In this document: positions 32,923-41,861 of the stretch, piece after piece | Numbering within the stretch: position 1 is the stretch's first letter | Layout: each line of letters begins with the position of its first letter | Source: CANKJK01 sp040081715 | Lineage (GTDB): Bacteria > Acidobacteriota > Vicinamibacteria > Vicinamibacterales > UBA2999 | DNA length: 64,000 bases | Assembly: GCA_040081715.1 (NCBI GenBank) | Contig: JBEBFY010000016.1 | Span: forward strand, 1 to 64,000 | Direction of reading: 5' to 3' | Program-made: the position numbers and the translations under genes | Notes under the pieces: generated by a model | Database searches by the model: none | Told to the model about the DNA's origin: nothing | What the model saw: only the letters and a program-made list of their open reading frames with translations

Positions 32923-34014
32923 ATGTCCGCACCGCACCGCATCTTCAACTTCTCCGCCGGTCCTGCCGTCCTGCCGCAAGCCGTTCTTGAAGAGGCCCAG
33001 CGCGATCTGGTGGCGCTTCCGGGCGTCGGCATGTCGGTGATGGAAATCAGCCACCGGTCGAAGGCGTTCGAGGACATCCTGCACCGCGCCGTGGACGACA
33101 TCCGCACGCTGGCCGGCATTCCGGCCAACTACAAGGTGCTGCTCGTGCAGGGTGGCGCCAGCATGCAGTTCTCGATGGTGCCGATGAACCTGCTCGCGCC
33201 GGGCGCCACGGCCGACTACATCGACAGCGGGTCCTGGGCCGAGAAGGCCATCAAGGAAGCGAAGCGGGTGGGCACGGTGAACGTGGCCGCTTCGACCAAG
33301 GCTGAGAACTACTCGCGCCTGCCACTCCAGAGCGAACTGACGCTCACGTCTGGCGCGGCCTACGTGCACATGACGAGCAACAACACGATCGAGGGCACGG
33401 AGTACAAGACGCTGCCCGAGGTGGGAGACGTGCCGCTGGTGAGCGACACCTCGTCGAACATGTTCAGCAAGCCCATCGACATCGCGAAGCACGGCCTCGT
33501 CTACGCGGGCGCGCAGAAAAACCTCGGGCCCTCGGGCGTGACGGTCGTGATCGTCCGCGAGGACCTGGTCGCGCGGGCGCCGGCTTCGCTCCACACGATG
33601 CTGAGCTACAAGACGCACGCCGAGAACGACTCGCTCTACAACACGCCGCCCACCTTCGGCATCTACGTGCTCGGCCTGACGATGAAGTGGCTGCGCGGGC
33701 TCGGCGGGCTCGAGGGCATTGCGACGGTCAACGAGCGGAAGGCGGGGAAGCTCTACGCCGAGATCGACCGCACCGGGTTCTACCGCGGCACGGCGAAGAA
33801 GGAAGACCGGTCGCTGATGAACATCACCTTCCGGCTGCCGAGCGAGGACCTGGAGAAGCAGTTCGACAAGGAAGCCACGGCGGCCGGGTTCGACGGCCTC
33901 AAGGGTCACCGGTCCGTGGGCGGCATGCGCGCGTCGGTCTACAACGCGTTCCCGGAAGCTGGCATCGACGCCCTGGTGGCGTTCATGCAGGCGTTCGAAA
34001 CCAAGAACGGATAG
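32923..34014 (+). CDS. serC: Phosphoserine aminotransferase
   Basis: The 363-residue enzyme converts 3-phosphohydroxypyruvate and glutamate to phosphoserine in serine synthesis (and acts in pyridoxal phosphate synthesis). Features are NFSAGPAVLP near the start, GMSVMEISHRSKAFEDI, LLVQGGASMQFSMVPMNL (cofactor loop), SSNMFSKPIDI and the lysine motif YAGAQKNLGPSG, and close to the end GLKGHRSVGGMRASVYNA. The ATG at 32923 has AGGAG 5 nt upstream. An in-frame GTG at 32824 lies in intergenic-looking sequence. The length is normal for SerC. Confidence 0.93.
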   Translation: MSAPHRIFNFSAGPAVLPQAVLEEAQRDLVALPGVGMSVMEISHRSKAFEDILHRAVDDIRTLAGIPANYKVLLVQGGASMQFSMVPMNLLAPGATADYIDSGSWAEKAIKEAKRVGTVNVAASTKAENYSRLPLQSELTLTSGAAYVHMTSNNTIEGTEYKTLPEVGDVPLVSDTSSNMFSKPIDIAKHGLVYAGAQKNLGPSGVTVVIVREDLVARAPASLHTMLSYKTHAENDSLYNTPPTFGIYVLGLTMKWLRGLGGLEGIATVNERKAGKLYAEIDRTGFYRGTAKKEDRSLMNITFRLPSEDLEKQFDKEATAAGFDGLKGHRSVGGMRASVYNAFPEAGIDALVAFMQAFETKNG

Positions 34015-34015
34015 T

Positions 34016-35326
34016 TCAGGCGACGGGGGCGGGGCCGGGGCCCCGCCGTCCGCTTCTCCTGCGGCGCCGGCGACGGCGCTGCGGGTCGCCACCCTCGGGC
34101 CGGCTGTCGGCGGCGGGGGCTTCGTCGCCGTCTTCCAGAAACGCCCGCCAGCTTTCCACCGCTTCCGGCGCGTTGCCGTGAATCTCCAGCCAGGTCAGGG
34201 CTTCGCGGAAGGGTCCGCGCTGGGCCAGCGCCCGCCGGGCCTTCTCCGGCTGGTGCACGTCCAGCAGACGCTTCTGCAGGGTCAGGATCTGGCGCAGGTG
34301 CTCCACGTCGCGGCGGGCCAGCGGCAGCATCCCGATGGCGAGCTTGGGTTCCCGGCGGTCGCCGTCCGCCGTGAACACGGGGCTCAGCATCTGCATCGTG
34401 TAGCCCATCGGGACCACGAGCGACCCCATGAGGATGGCGTTGGTCAGCGTGTCGGGCGACTCCGAGAACTCCGCCCGGTAGCGGTCCACTGCGGCGAGCG
34501 ATTCCCAGAGCTTCGGCCCGGCGGCCTCCTGCAGCTCCGGCGCGATCGGCTCCAGGAGCCGGCGGTCGGCCAGCATCTGGAACGTCTTTTCGGCCTTGCC
34601 CGCGCGCAGGATCTTGTAGACCTCGTCGGTGAGCCGCGCCGGTGCGGCGCGTGCGATGTCGAACCGGTGCGTGGCGATGGCGTCGTCGATGAGCGGATCG
34701 ATCGAGAAGTCCAGCCGGGCCGCAAAGGCCACCGCCCGCGTCATTCGCACCGGGTCCTCGCGGAAGCGTTCGTTCGGGTCGCCGATCGAGCGGATCACCC
34801 GGGCTTCGAGGTCCTTCAGGCCGCCGGTGTAGTCGATGATGGAGAAGTTCGCGATGTCGTAGAAGAGTGCGTTGATCGTGAAGTCGCGGCGAAAGGCATC
34901 CTCTTCAGGCGTGCCAAAGGTGTTGTCGCGGTGGATGAGGAGGTCGCGGGGCGGCCCGCCGGCATCGTCCCCGGCTGCCGCTGATGCGTCCGCGTCGGCC
35001 GCAGCCATTTCCTCGGCCGTCACCAGGCGCCGGAAGGTGGCGACCTCGATGTTCTTGGTCCCGAACCGGACGTGGGCCAGGCGGAAGCGGCGCCCGATGA
35101 TCCAGCAGTTCCGGAAGAGCTTCTTGACCTGAAAGGGCTGCGCCGAGGTGCCGATGTCGAAATCCTTCGGCCGGCGCCCCAGGAGCAGATCCCGGACACT
35201 GCCACCCACCAGATAGGCCTCGTATTCGCTCTGGTGCAGCCGATAGAGCACCTTGAGGGCGTCCGAGTCGATCTGCTGGCGCGAAATGGTGTGGTCCGCG
35301 CGGGGCAGAATGACCGGGTCGCTCAT
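34016..35326 (-). CDS. pcnB: Poly(A) polymerase/tRNA nucleotidyltransferase family (PcnB-like)
   Basis: This 436-residue nucleotidyltransferase has the class II head motif LVGGSVRDLLLGRRPKDFDIG with the catalytic DFD, then RRDFTINALFYD, the RNA-binding helix NERFREDPVRMTRAVAFAARL, and a C-terminal arginine-rich tail (QRRRRRRRRSGRRG). The tail and overall layout favour PcnB-type poly(A) polymerase, which adds adenosine tails to RNA, over CCA-adding enzyme, although the families are close. I start at ATG 35326, preceded at 8 nt by TACAAT on the minus strand (leaderless pattern). The 3' end is 1 bp from the serC end, tail to tail. Confidence 0.8.
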   Translation of the reverse strand: MSDPVILPRADHTISRQQIDSDALKVLYRLHQSEYEAYLVGGSVRDLLLGRRPKDFDIGTSAQPFQVKKLFRNCWIIGRRFRLAHVRFGTKNIEVATFRRLVTAEEMAAADADASAAAGDDAGGPPRDLLIHRDNTFGTPEEDAFRRDFTINALFYDIANFSIIDYTGGLKDLEARVIRSIGDPNERFREDPVRMTRAVAFAARLDFSIDPLIDDAIATHRFDIARAAPARLTDEVYKILRAGKAEKTFQMLADRRLLEPIAPELQEAAGPKLWESLAAVDRYRAEFSESPDTLTNAILMGSLVVPMGYTMQMLSPVFTADGDRREPKLAIGMLPLARRDVEHLRQILTLQKRLLDVHQPEKARRALAQRGPFREALTWLEIHGNAPEAVESWRAFLEDGDEAPAADSRPEGGDPQRRRRRRRRSGRRGPGPAPVA

Positions 35327-35450
35327 TGGCGGCCATTGTACTAAACGCGCGATTCTTTCTTTGCCAACCCACACGGGGGCAATGACTTATCGTGGGCGGT
35401 GGCGGCCAGGTCCGCTGCGGGCGTGCGTGCTGGTGCGTTAGGATCCGAGG

Positions 35451-36251
35451 GTGCGCTGCGCTTTCGCCCTCGCCGCCATGCTCGTCCTGGCCCCGCTCGT
35501 CGAGGCCGCCGATCCGCCAGCGCTGGTGCGTGCGCGGGCGGCCTACAACGCCGCGGACTACGACGCCGCGATCACGCTTGCCGAGGAGGCCCTCAAGCAG
35601 AAGGCCGACGCGGATGTGGCGGCGCTGGTGACCGTGCGCGCGCGGCTGGAGCGCTTCCGGCTGGCCAGCAATGCCGCGGATCTCAGCGGAGCCCATTCGA
35701 CGCTCCGCGCCATTGCACGCCAGCGGCTCAAGCCTCGGGAGCAGACCGAGTTGCTCGTGGCGCAGGGTGTGGCGCTCTATCTCGGTGACGCCTACGGGGG
35801 CGCGGCCGAGGTGTTCGATTCCGCCCTGGCGCGAGTCGGTTTCCTCGGGCTGACCGAGCGTGACCGCCTGCTGGAGTGGTGGGCGCTTGCGCTCGACCGG
35901 GAAGCCCAGGCGCTGCCGGCGGATCGCCGCTCTGGCGTTTACGACCGCATCACGCTGCGGATGGAGCAGGAAGTCCGCGACAACCCGGCCAGCGTGCCGG
36001 GCAACTTCTGGCTGGCCGCCGCGTCACGAGGAGCCGGCGATACGGAGCGCGCCTGGGATGCCGCGATGGCCGCCTGGGTGCGCGTGCCCATCGACCTGCC
36101 CGGTGCCCAGACCCTGCGTCAGGATCTCGATCGCCTCATCGTCGAGGGCCTGATTCCCGAGCGCGCCCGGCAGCAGCCGCGGCCGGCGTGGGATGCCGCC
36201 GCCACCGGCCTGAAGGCCGAGTGGGCGGCGTTCAAGCGCACCTGGGAGTAA
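35451..36251 (+). CDS. Secreted hypothetical protein with TPR-like helices
   Basis: This protein of 266 residues starts with GTG and a signal peptide (ALAAMLVLAPLVEAA). Helical repeats follow, of which ARAAYNAADYDAAITLAEEALKQ is TPR-like, then RLERFRLASNAADLSGAHSTL, LLVAQGVALYLGDAYGGAAEVFDSAL and a C-terminal helical domain ending WAAFKRTWE. No enzyme motif is visible. The family is unknown, and periplasmic protein contacts are plausible. TAGGAT lies 6 nt before the GTG, so leaderless expression is possible. The end is only 8 bp from the converging polA gene. Confidence 0.7.
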   Translation: MRCAFALAAMLVLAPLVEAADPPALVRARAAYNAADYDAAITLAEEALKQKADADVAALVTVRARLERFRLASNAADLSGAHSTLRAIARQRLKPREQTELLVAQGVALYLGDAYGGAAEVFDSALARVGFLGLTERDRLLEWWALALDREAQALPADRRSGVYDRITLRMEQEVRDNPASVPGNFWLAAASRGAGDTERAWDAAMAAWVRVPIDLPGAQTLRQDLDRLIVEGLIPERARQQPRPAWDAAATGLKAEWAAFKRTWE

Positions 36252-36259
36252 CCAAGGGT

Positions 36260-38986
36260 TCAGCTCTTCGCGTCCTTCCAGCTCTCTCCGATCCCGACAT
36301 CGACGGTCAGTGGCACCGCCAGACGTGCGGCTGCCTCCATGTGTTCTTTGACCAGCGCGGCGGCACTTTCCGCCTCATCCTTTGGGGACTCGAACAGCAG
36401 TTCATCGTGGACCGTCAGGATCATCCGTGTGCGGAGCTTGCTGCTGGTCAGTTCGGCGTGGAGATTGATCATCGCGAACTTCAGGATGTCGGCCGCGGTG
36501 CCCTGGATGGGCATGTTCACCGCCTCGCGCTCGGCCTGGGCCCGGATCTGAAAGTTCGAGCTGGTGAGGTTGGGCACGAGGCGCCGCCGTCCGTAGAGCG
36601 TCTTCACGACGCCCGTGGTGCGGCCTTCCTCGATTGTGCGGTCGATGTAGGCGCGCACGCTCGGAAAGCCGGCGAAGTAGGCGTCGATGAACTCCTGCGC
36701 GGCCTCCTTCGACACGTTGATGTCGCGGGCCAGCGTGAAGGCCGTCTTCCCGTAGAGCAGGGCGTAGTTGACGATCTTGGCGCGCCGGCGCAGCTCGTGC
36801 GGATCCAGCCCGCTGTGCTCGCCGAAGATCTTCGTGGCGGTGCGGTCGTGGATGTCGGCGCCGGATCGGAACGCCTCGATGAGGGTCTCGTCGCCGGAGA
36901 GGTGCGCCAGCACGCGCAGCTCGATCTGGGAGTAGTCGGCCGAGATGAGCACATGCCCGGCATCAGCCACGAACGCCCCGCGGATCAGGCGCCCCTGCTC
37001 GGTGCGGATCGGGATGTTCTGGAGGTTGGGGTCCGAGCTTGAGAGCCGGCCCGTCGCGGCCACGGCCTGATTGAACGACGTGTGGACGCGTCCCGTGGAC
37101 GGGTTCACGAGCAGCGGCAGCGCGTCGATGTAGGTGCTCTTCAGCTTGTGCAGCGCCCGCCACTCGAGCACCAGGCGGGGCAGGTCGTGTGTCAGCGCCA
37201 GTTCTTCAAGCACTTCGACGGCCGTGGACGCAGATCTGGTCTTGCCGGTCTTCCTCCCCGCGGGGAGCTGCAGCTTCTCGAAGAGGATCTCGCCGAGCTG
37301 CTTCGGCGAGTTGATGTTGAACTCCTGGCCAGCCAAGGTGTGGATGCTGGCGGTCGTGCGCGCGAGCTCCTGCTCCATGAAGCGCGACTGCCCAGCCAGG
37401 GCGGCCACGTCCACGCGGATGCCGGCCCGCTCGATCGCGGCCAGCACGGGGACCAGCGGCATCTCCATCTCGCGATACACACGGTCGAGCCGGGCCTCGG
37501 TCAGGAGCGGCTCCAGCTTCGACGCGAGCTGCCAGGCCAGGTCCGCCCGCTCGCAGGCGAAGTCGAGCACCGCCTCGGGGTCGAGGGTGGACAACGAGAC
37601 GGCCTTGGCGCCCTTGCCGCACACGTCCGCCTCGGTCAGCACCTGGTACTTGAGTTGCTCCAACGCCGTCTCTTCAAGCGGGTGGCCGGGGCGTGTGGCA
37701 TCCAGCAGGTAGGCGGCCAGCATGCTGTCGAAGACCACCCCGGCGAGCGTCACACCGTGACGGGCCAGCACGATTGTGTCGGCCTTTACGTCGTGACCGA
37801 CCACGGCCGTGGCCGCGCCCTCGAGGACCGGCCTGAGCCGGTCGAGCGTGTCGCGGAGATCGAGCTGTTCCGGGCGGTGCGATGCCGTCAGGAGGTCTCC
37901 GCCGCCTTCCGGCCCGCCGTGGCCGAGCGGGATGTAGCGGGCCCAGTGGCTGCCGGTCGAGATGGCGAGGCCGACGATCTCGGCCCGCATCGCGGACGGC
38001 GCGTCCGTGATGACGCGCAGCGCATACCGGCCGGCGGTCTGCAGGCGCACGAGCAGCGCGTCCAGGTCAGCCGCCGTCCGGACGAGCGCGTAGTCGTGCG
38101 CCACGCTGGCGGCGCCGGCGGGCGGCGGGGCGTAGTCGGCGAGGAGCGCCTGGAACTCCAGCCGGGTGAACAGGTCAAAGCACCGCGCGCGATCCGGGCC
38201 CGTGTACCTGAGCGACTCCAGGTCCACCTCGATCGGCACGTCCGTGTGGATGGTGACGAGCCGCTTGCTCTGCAAGGCCAGGTCACGGTTGGTGGTCAGC
38301 GCCTCCCGGTACTTCTTCTGCTTCAGGTCCGGCGCGGCTTCGAGCAGCGCGTCGAGCGACCCGTGCTCGGTGATGAGATCGATGGCGCCCTTCTTTCCCA
38401 CGCCGGGCACGCCGCTCACGTTGTCGCTCGTGTCGCCGACCAGCGCGAGCACGTCCACCACCTGTGAGGGCTTCACGCCGAACTTGGCGGTCACGCCCTC
38501 GGCGTCGTAGAAGATGCCGTCGTCGCGTGGGTCGAACGTGCGGATGCCGTCACCCACGAGCTGGAAGAAGTCCTTGTCCATCGACACGATGGCCACGTCC
38601 AGCCCGGCGGCGGCCGCGCGGGTGGCGATGGTGCCGATCACGTCGTCGGCCTCGAAGCCCCTGGCAGTGATGATGGGCACGCCCATCGCTTCGCACGCCT
38701 CGTGCACGTGGGCGATCTGACCGACCAGGTCATCGGGCATGGCCGCCCGGTTGGCCTTGTAGTCGGTGACGATCTCGTCGCGGAACGTCGGCCCGGCCAG
38801 GTCAAACGACGCGGCGATGTAGGCCGGCGCATGGTCCGCGATGATCTTCCGCAGCATCGTGACGAACAGATAGACCGCGTGGGTGGACTCGCCACCCGCG
38901 TTCGAGAGGCCGCCTCCGCGGAACGCGTGAAAGGCCCGGTACATCTGGTTGTTGCCGTCGATCAGGAAGAGCGTCGGACGTGCCAT
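36260..38986 (-). CDS. polA: DNA polymerase I, proofreading site apparently lost
   Basis: The 908-residue protein comprises a 5' nuclease domain, a central exonuclease-like domain and the polymerase domain. The 5' nuclease is intact (FLIDGNNQMYRAFHAF; ADDVIGTIA; KDFFQLVGDGI; GVPGVGKKGA). Polymerase motifs A, B and C are present: SADYSQIELRVLAHLSGD, RRRAKIVNYALLYGKTAF and LTVHDELLFE. In the central domain the usual D-T-E of the 3'-5' exonuclease is replaced (RYALRVITDA), and Y-x-x-E-D becomes FACERAD, so proofreading is probably absent, as in Taq. The ATG at 38986 (MARPTLFLIDG) is chosen over an upstream ATG that adds 39 unmatched residues. Confidence 0.92.
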   Translation of the reverse strand: MARPTLFLIDGNNQMYRAFHAFRGGGLSNAGGESTHAVYLFVTMLRKIIADHAPAYIAASFDLAGPTFRDEIVTDYKANRAAMPDDLVGQIAHVHEACEAMGVPIITARGFEADDVIGTIATRAAAAGLDVAIVSMDKDFFQLVGDGIRTFDPRDDGIFYDAEGVTAKFGVKPSQVVDVLALVGDTSDNVSGVPGVGKKGAIDLITEHGSLDALLEAAPDLKQKKYREALTTNRDLALQSKRLVTIHTDVPIEVDLESLRYTGPDRARCFDLFTRLEFQALLADYAPPPAGAASVAHDYALVRTAADLDALLVRLQTAGRYALRVITDAPSAMRAEIVGLAISTGSHWARYIPLGHGGPEGGGDLLTASHRPEQLDLRDTLDRLRPVLEGAATAVVGHDVKADTIVLARHGVTLAGVVFDSMLAAYLLDATRPGHPLEETALEQLKYQVLTEADVCGKGAKAVSLSTLDPEAVLDFACERADLAWQLASKLEPLLTEARLDRVYREMEMPLVPVLAAIERAGIRVDVAALAGQSRFMEQELARTTASIHTLAGQEFNINSPKQLGEILFEKLQLPAGRKTGKTRSASTAVEVLEELALTHDLPRLVLEWRALHKLKSTYIDALPLLVNPSTGRVHTSFNQAVAATGRLSSSDPNLQNIPIRTEQGRLIRGAFVADAGHVLISADYSQIELRVLAHLSGDETLIEAFRSGADIHDRTATKIFGEHSGLDPHELRRRAKIVNYALLYGKTAFTLARDINVSKEAAQEFIDAYFAGFPSVRAYIDRTIEEGRTTGVVKTLYGRRRLVPNLTSSNFQIRAQAEREAVNMPIQGTAADILKFAMINLHAELTSSKLRTRMILTVHDELLFESPKDEAESAAALVKEHMEAAARLAVPLTVDVGIGESWKDAKS

Positions 38987-39020
38987 GGCGGGTGGGAGCG
39001 AGGATATATCATGGGCGTTC

Positions 39021-39767
39021 ATGTCACTGGGAACACCGCGCACGGTGCGCGTGTGGGCGGCGTCGCTTGCGGTGGTGCTGATGGCCGCCGGTTGTGGCGG
39101 CACGGGCCTGCTGAAGCCACAGTACGAGTACGAAGAGGATCTCTATCCGGCCCTCGACGGGTCGGTGACGCTCTACGTGAACGCGTCACTGGCGTCACTC
39201 GCGGCGCTGCAGGGCCTCGCCGTGAGCACGGACCCGAAGGCTTACATCGATCGGCCCCGCATCCGTCAGATGTTCCAGGCACCGGGCGTGGCCGTGGGCA
39301 CGCCCACGCTCTCGCGGCGCGACGGTCGGCGCTTCGTGCACCTGAGGCTGGAAGCCGGGAGCCTGAAGGCGCTCTCGACGGTGGCGCCACTGGCGTGGTC
39401 GGCCTACGACTTCGTGCGCGAGGGCGATCTGTATCTGTTCCGCCACCGGATCGGCGCATCCGCCAACCGTGCGGCGGGTCAGGCCGGATGGACCGGGAAG
39501 GAATTGGTGGCGTTCCGGGTGCATCCGCCGAGCCGCATCACCTTCCACAACTCCCAGCAGGAGGTCGAGCGCGGGAACATCCTGACCTGGGTGCAGCCGC
39601 TCAGCGCGCGCCTGCAGGGTGCCCCCCTGGACCTGCAGGTGAGGATGGAGGCCAGCTCCATCCTCGCCCGCACGCTGCTCCTGTTTGGGTCCACCATCCT
39701 GGCTGCGGTGGTTGCCTTCGGCCTCGTGATCTGGTGGATCGCCCGCAAGGGCAAGACCAGGATATAG
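39021..39767 (+). CDS. Lipoprotein with C-terminal membrane helix, unknown function
   Basis: The 248-residue protein starts at ATG 39021 with a lipobox-like end (LMAAGCGG). An extracytoplasmic domain of about 180 residues follows, in which YEEDLYPALDGSVTLYVNASL and VGTPTLSRRDGRRFVHLRLEA stand out, and the protein ends in a transmembrane helix, LLLFGSTILAAVVAFGLVIWWIARKGK. A lipid anchor at one end and a membrane helix at the other would hold both ends at the membrane. No known domain was recognised. It runs away from polA across about 35 bp, and its stop is 3 bp from the BON gene's end. Confidence 0.72.
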   Translation: MSLGTPRTVRVWAASLAVVLMAAGCGGTGLLKPQYEYEEDLYPALDGSVTLYVNASLASLAALQGLAVSTDPKAYIDRPRIRQMFQAPGVAVGTPTLSRRDGRRFVHLRLEAGSLKALSTVAPLAWSAYDFVREGDLYLFRHRIGASANRAAGQAGWTGKELVAFRVHPPSRITFHNSQQEVERGNILTWVQPLSARLQGAPLDLQVRMEASSILARTLLLFGSTILAAVVAFGLVIWWIARKGKTRI

Positions 39768-39770
39768 CCC

Positions 39771-40325
39771 TTACAACCGCTCAAGCTCCCGCCGCACTTC
39801 CGCGGAGGTTCTGAGCGCGTTGGTCACGCCGAAGGTGTTGAATTGCCGCGCGACCATCATCGCGATGGTGCGGTCGGCGTCGTTGTTCACGATGCCGTCC
39901 AGGGTGACGCGCCCGCGCTCAACCACCACGTGGATCGACGGATTGGCGCCCCAGCCGTACATGTGCAGCGCGGGGTTGGCGTAGAGCGCCCGCGCGATGC
40001 CCATTCGGAGCTGGTTGTCCATCTGCGACACGGGCAGCGCCTCGATCTGGTTGCGCACGGCGGTGACGCCGGCCACCTTCGCGACCCGCTTCTCGAGGTC
40101 CCTGGCCTTGAACGGGAGCGTCACCTTGCCCGTGAGCGTGACGACGCCCGCGTCCACATCCGCCCGGATGTTGTCGAAGATGGTGAAGAAGGCGTATCCG
40201 GTCACCTGGCGGGTGACGTCCTTGTAGATGTCGTAGTTCGTGCGGTCGGCGGCAAACGACGGGCTTGGCAGCGCCAGCATCGCCGAGCCGAGCATCAATG
40301 TGGCCGTGAGCAGCAGCTTCTTCAT
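39771..40325 (-). CDS. Secreted BON-domain protein
   Basis: The 184-residue protein has a signal peptide (LLLTATLMLGSAMLALPSPSFAA) and two BON repeats. The first is DVTRQVTGYAFFTIFDNIRADVDAGVVTLTGKVTLPF and RVAKVAGVTAVRNQI (given in parts). The second is around LRMGIARALYANP with IHVVVERGRVTLDGIVNNDADR. BON domains bind phospholipid or tether proteins to the outer membrane, so it is likely a periplasmic envelope-maintenance protein like OsmY or DolP. AAGGAGA lies upstream on the minus strand. Its 3' end is nearly flush with the converging lipoprotein. Confidence 0.85.
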   Translation of the reverse strand: MKKLLLTATLMLGSAMLALPSPSFAADRTNYDIYKDVTRQVTGYAFFTIFDNIRADVDAGVVTLTGKVTLPFKARDLEKRVAKVAGVTAVRNQIEALPVSQMDNQLRMGIARALYANPALHMYGWGANPSIHVVVERGRVTLDGIVNNDADRTIAMMVARQFNTFGVTNALRTSAEVRRELERL

Positions 40326-40495
40326 GGCAGGTCTCCTTGGCGGACCTCCACTTCAAAGGAGATGCCAGCGCATTCCAGGCTCGAACGCGCGGACTTGGGC
40401 CTGAAACGCGAGGGCGAGGGCTGCCCCGGTGGACGGCGGGGGCTGGCGATGTCCTGACGGGGTGACAGCCGGCGCGGCCGGTCCGGCCGGGTAGC

Positions 40496-41248
40496 CTACC
40501 TGGCGCCGGTGACTTCGCCCATCAGCACCATCGTGAGGATGCCGAGGCCGACCAGCACGATCTGCCGCACCGGGTTCGATTCCGGCTGGGTGCGGTGGAG
40601 GCCAGGGATCAGGTCCGCCATCGAGACGTAGAGGAAGCTGGCGGCGGCCAGCGACAGGGCGTAGGGCACGAGCACCGGCACCAGCGGCAGACCGAACACG
40701 GCAATCAGCGCCCCGACAGCACTGGCGAGGCCCGAGAGAGCGTTCATCAGCAGGGCCCTGCTCCGCGAGTAGCCCGAGTGGAGCAGGATGGCGAAGTCGC
40801 CGACTTCCTGCGGGATCTCGTGGGCGGCCACGGCGATGGCCGTGCTGATGCCAAGCGGTACGGATGTGAGCACCGCGGCGCCAATCAGCGCGCCATCCAC
40901 AAAGTTGTGAAAGGTGTCGCCGATGAGCACCATCGACGCCGCCTGCTCGTGCACCTCGCAGTCGTGCGTGTGGCAGTGGCGCCAGACGACGAGCTTCTCG
41001 AGGATGAAGAAGAACAGGATGCCGGCCAGGAGCGTCGCGAACACCCGCACCGGGGGCAGCGTCTCGACCGCGTGCGGCAGGATCGCGAGCAGCGTCACGC
41101 CGAGCATCACGCCGACGGCGTAGCTGACCAGCCACGGCACCAACTGGCTCCGGGTCGAGGCCGGAATGAAGAGGAACGTGGCGGCGATGGCCAGGCCGCC
41201 GAGGCCGCCCACCAGGCTCAGCGCAATGGCAATGACGGAAACGGGCAC
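40496..41248 (-). CDS. ZIP-family metal transporter
   Basis: This 250-residue membrane protein with about eight helices carries the ZIP signature histidines: GDTFHNFVDGALIGAAVL in one helix and AAHEIPQEVGDFAILLHSGYSR in the next. These histidines and glutamates form the binuclear metal site that moves zinc, iron or manganese into the cell. A His/Cys loop (WRHCHTHDCEVH) between helices could sense or gather metal. I start at a GTG (41248), which opens PVSVIAIALSLVGGLGGLAI. A longer frame to 41440 is arginine-rich and unmatched. The GTG lies one base from the methyltransferase stop, a likely operon. Confidence 0.85.
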   Translation of the reverse strand: MPVSVIAIALSLVGGLGGLAIAATFLFIPASTRSQLVPWLVSYAVGVMLGVTLLAILPHAVETLPPVRVFATLLAGILFFFILEKLVVWRHCHTHDCEVHEQAASMVLIGDTFHNFVDGALIGAAVLTSVPLGISTAIAVAAHEIPQEVGDFAILLHSGYSRSRALLMNALSGLASAVGALIAVFGLPLVPVLVPYALSLAAASFLYVSMADLIPGLHRTQPESNPVRQIVLVGLGILTMVLMGEVTGAR

Positions 41249-41249
41249 G

Positions 41250-41828
41250 TCAGACGCTGGGTTGCGGCGCGGGCTTGTGGCCCTCGACGAATCGGAAGCC
41301 CTCCCGGTCCGCGAGGACGCGCACGGGCCGGAAGCCTTCGGCCTTGAGCGCCCCGATCGTTTCACCCGTGGCCGTGTAGTGGCCGTCCACCGGGTAGGGG
41401 CGGATGAGGCTCGCGAGGCCGCCCCGCGGCTCAGCCTCAATCACGAGCATCCGTCCGCCCACGCGCAGCACCCGCAGGCACTCCTCGACGGATCGCACGC
41501 GGGTATAAGGCGCCATGCCCGCAATCAGCCCCTTGACCGAGTGCATGACCACGAGATCGAACGCATCGTCGTCGAATGGCAGGGATCGGTAGGTGCTCAC
41601 CACGCGGACGTCCACCAGTACGCCCGCCTTCTCCGCCGCCGTCCGGATCCTGGCGCCCAGAGCCTCGTCGTTCACCACGTGGGCCGCCGTGCCGCTCAGG
41701 CCGACTTTGGCCGCCAGCGCCGTGGCGGTGGAGGGTTCATCCAGCCCCACTTGGAGGAGCCGCTCGCCCATCTTGACGGCCGTCATCGTGATGGGCAGGG
41801 GATCGGCCTTCGACTTACGGAAAAACAT
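41250..41828 (-). CDS. Class I SAM-dependent methyltransferase (UbiE-like)
   Basis: The 192-residue protein has the Rossmann methyltransferase core: RLLQVGLDEPSTATALAAKVG (motif I in a shortened form), DVRVVSTYRSLPFDDDAFDLVVMHSVKGLIAG (motifs II-III), RVLRVGGRMLVIEAEPRGG and a final GFRPVRVLADREGFRFVEG. The substrate is unknown. It starts at ATG 41828 just after FFRKSKADP, divergent from the inositol-phosphate synthase gene across about 30 bp, and its stop touches the ZIP transporter start. The missing glycines of motif I make cofactor binding less certain than in a typical family member. Confidence 0.75.
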   Translation of the reverse strand: MFFRKSKADPLPITMTAVKMGERLLQVGLDEPSTATALAAKVGLSGTAAHVVNDEALGARIRTAAEKAGVLVDVRVVSTYRSLPFDDDAFDLVVMHSVKGLIAGMAPYTRVRSVEECLRVLRVGGRMLVIEAEPRGGLASLIRPYPVDGHYTATGETIGALKAEGFRPVRVLADREGFRFVEGHKPAPQPSV

Positions 41829-41861
41829 GAGGAATTCTCTCGATGATATAGTCTTTTGCTT

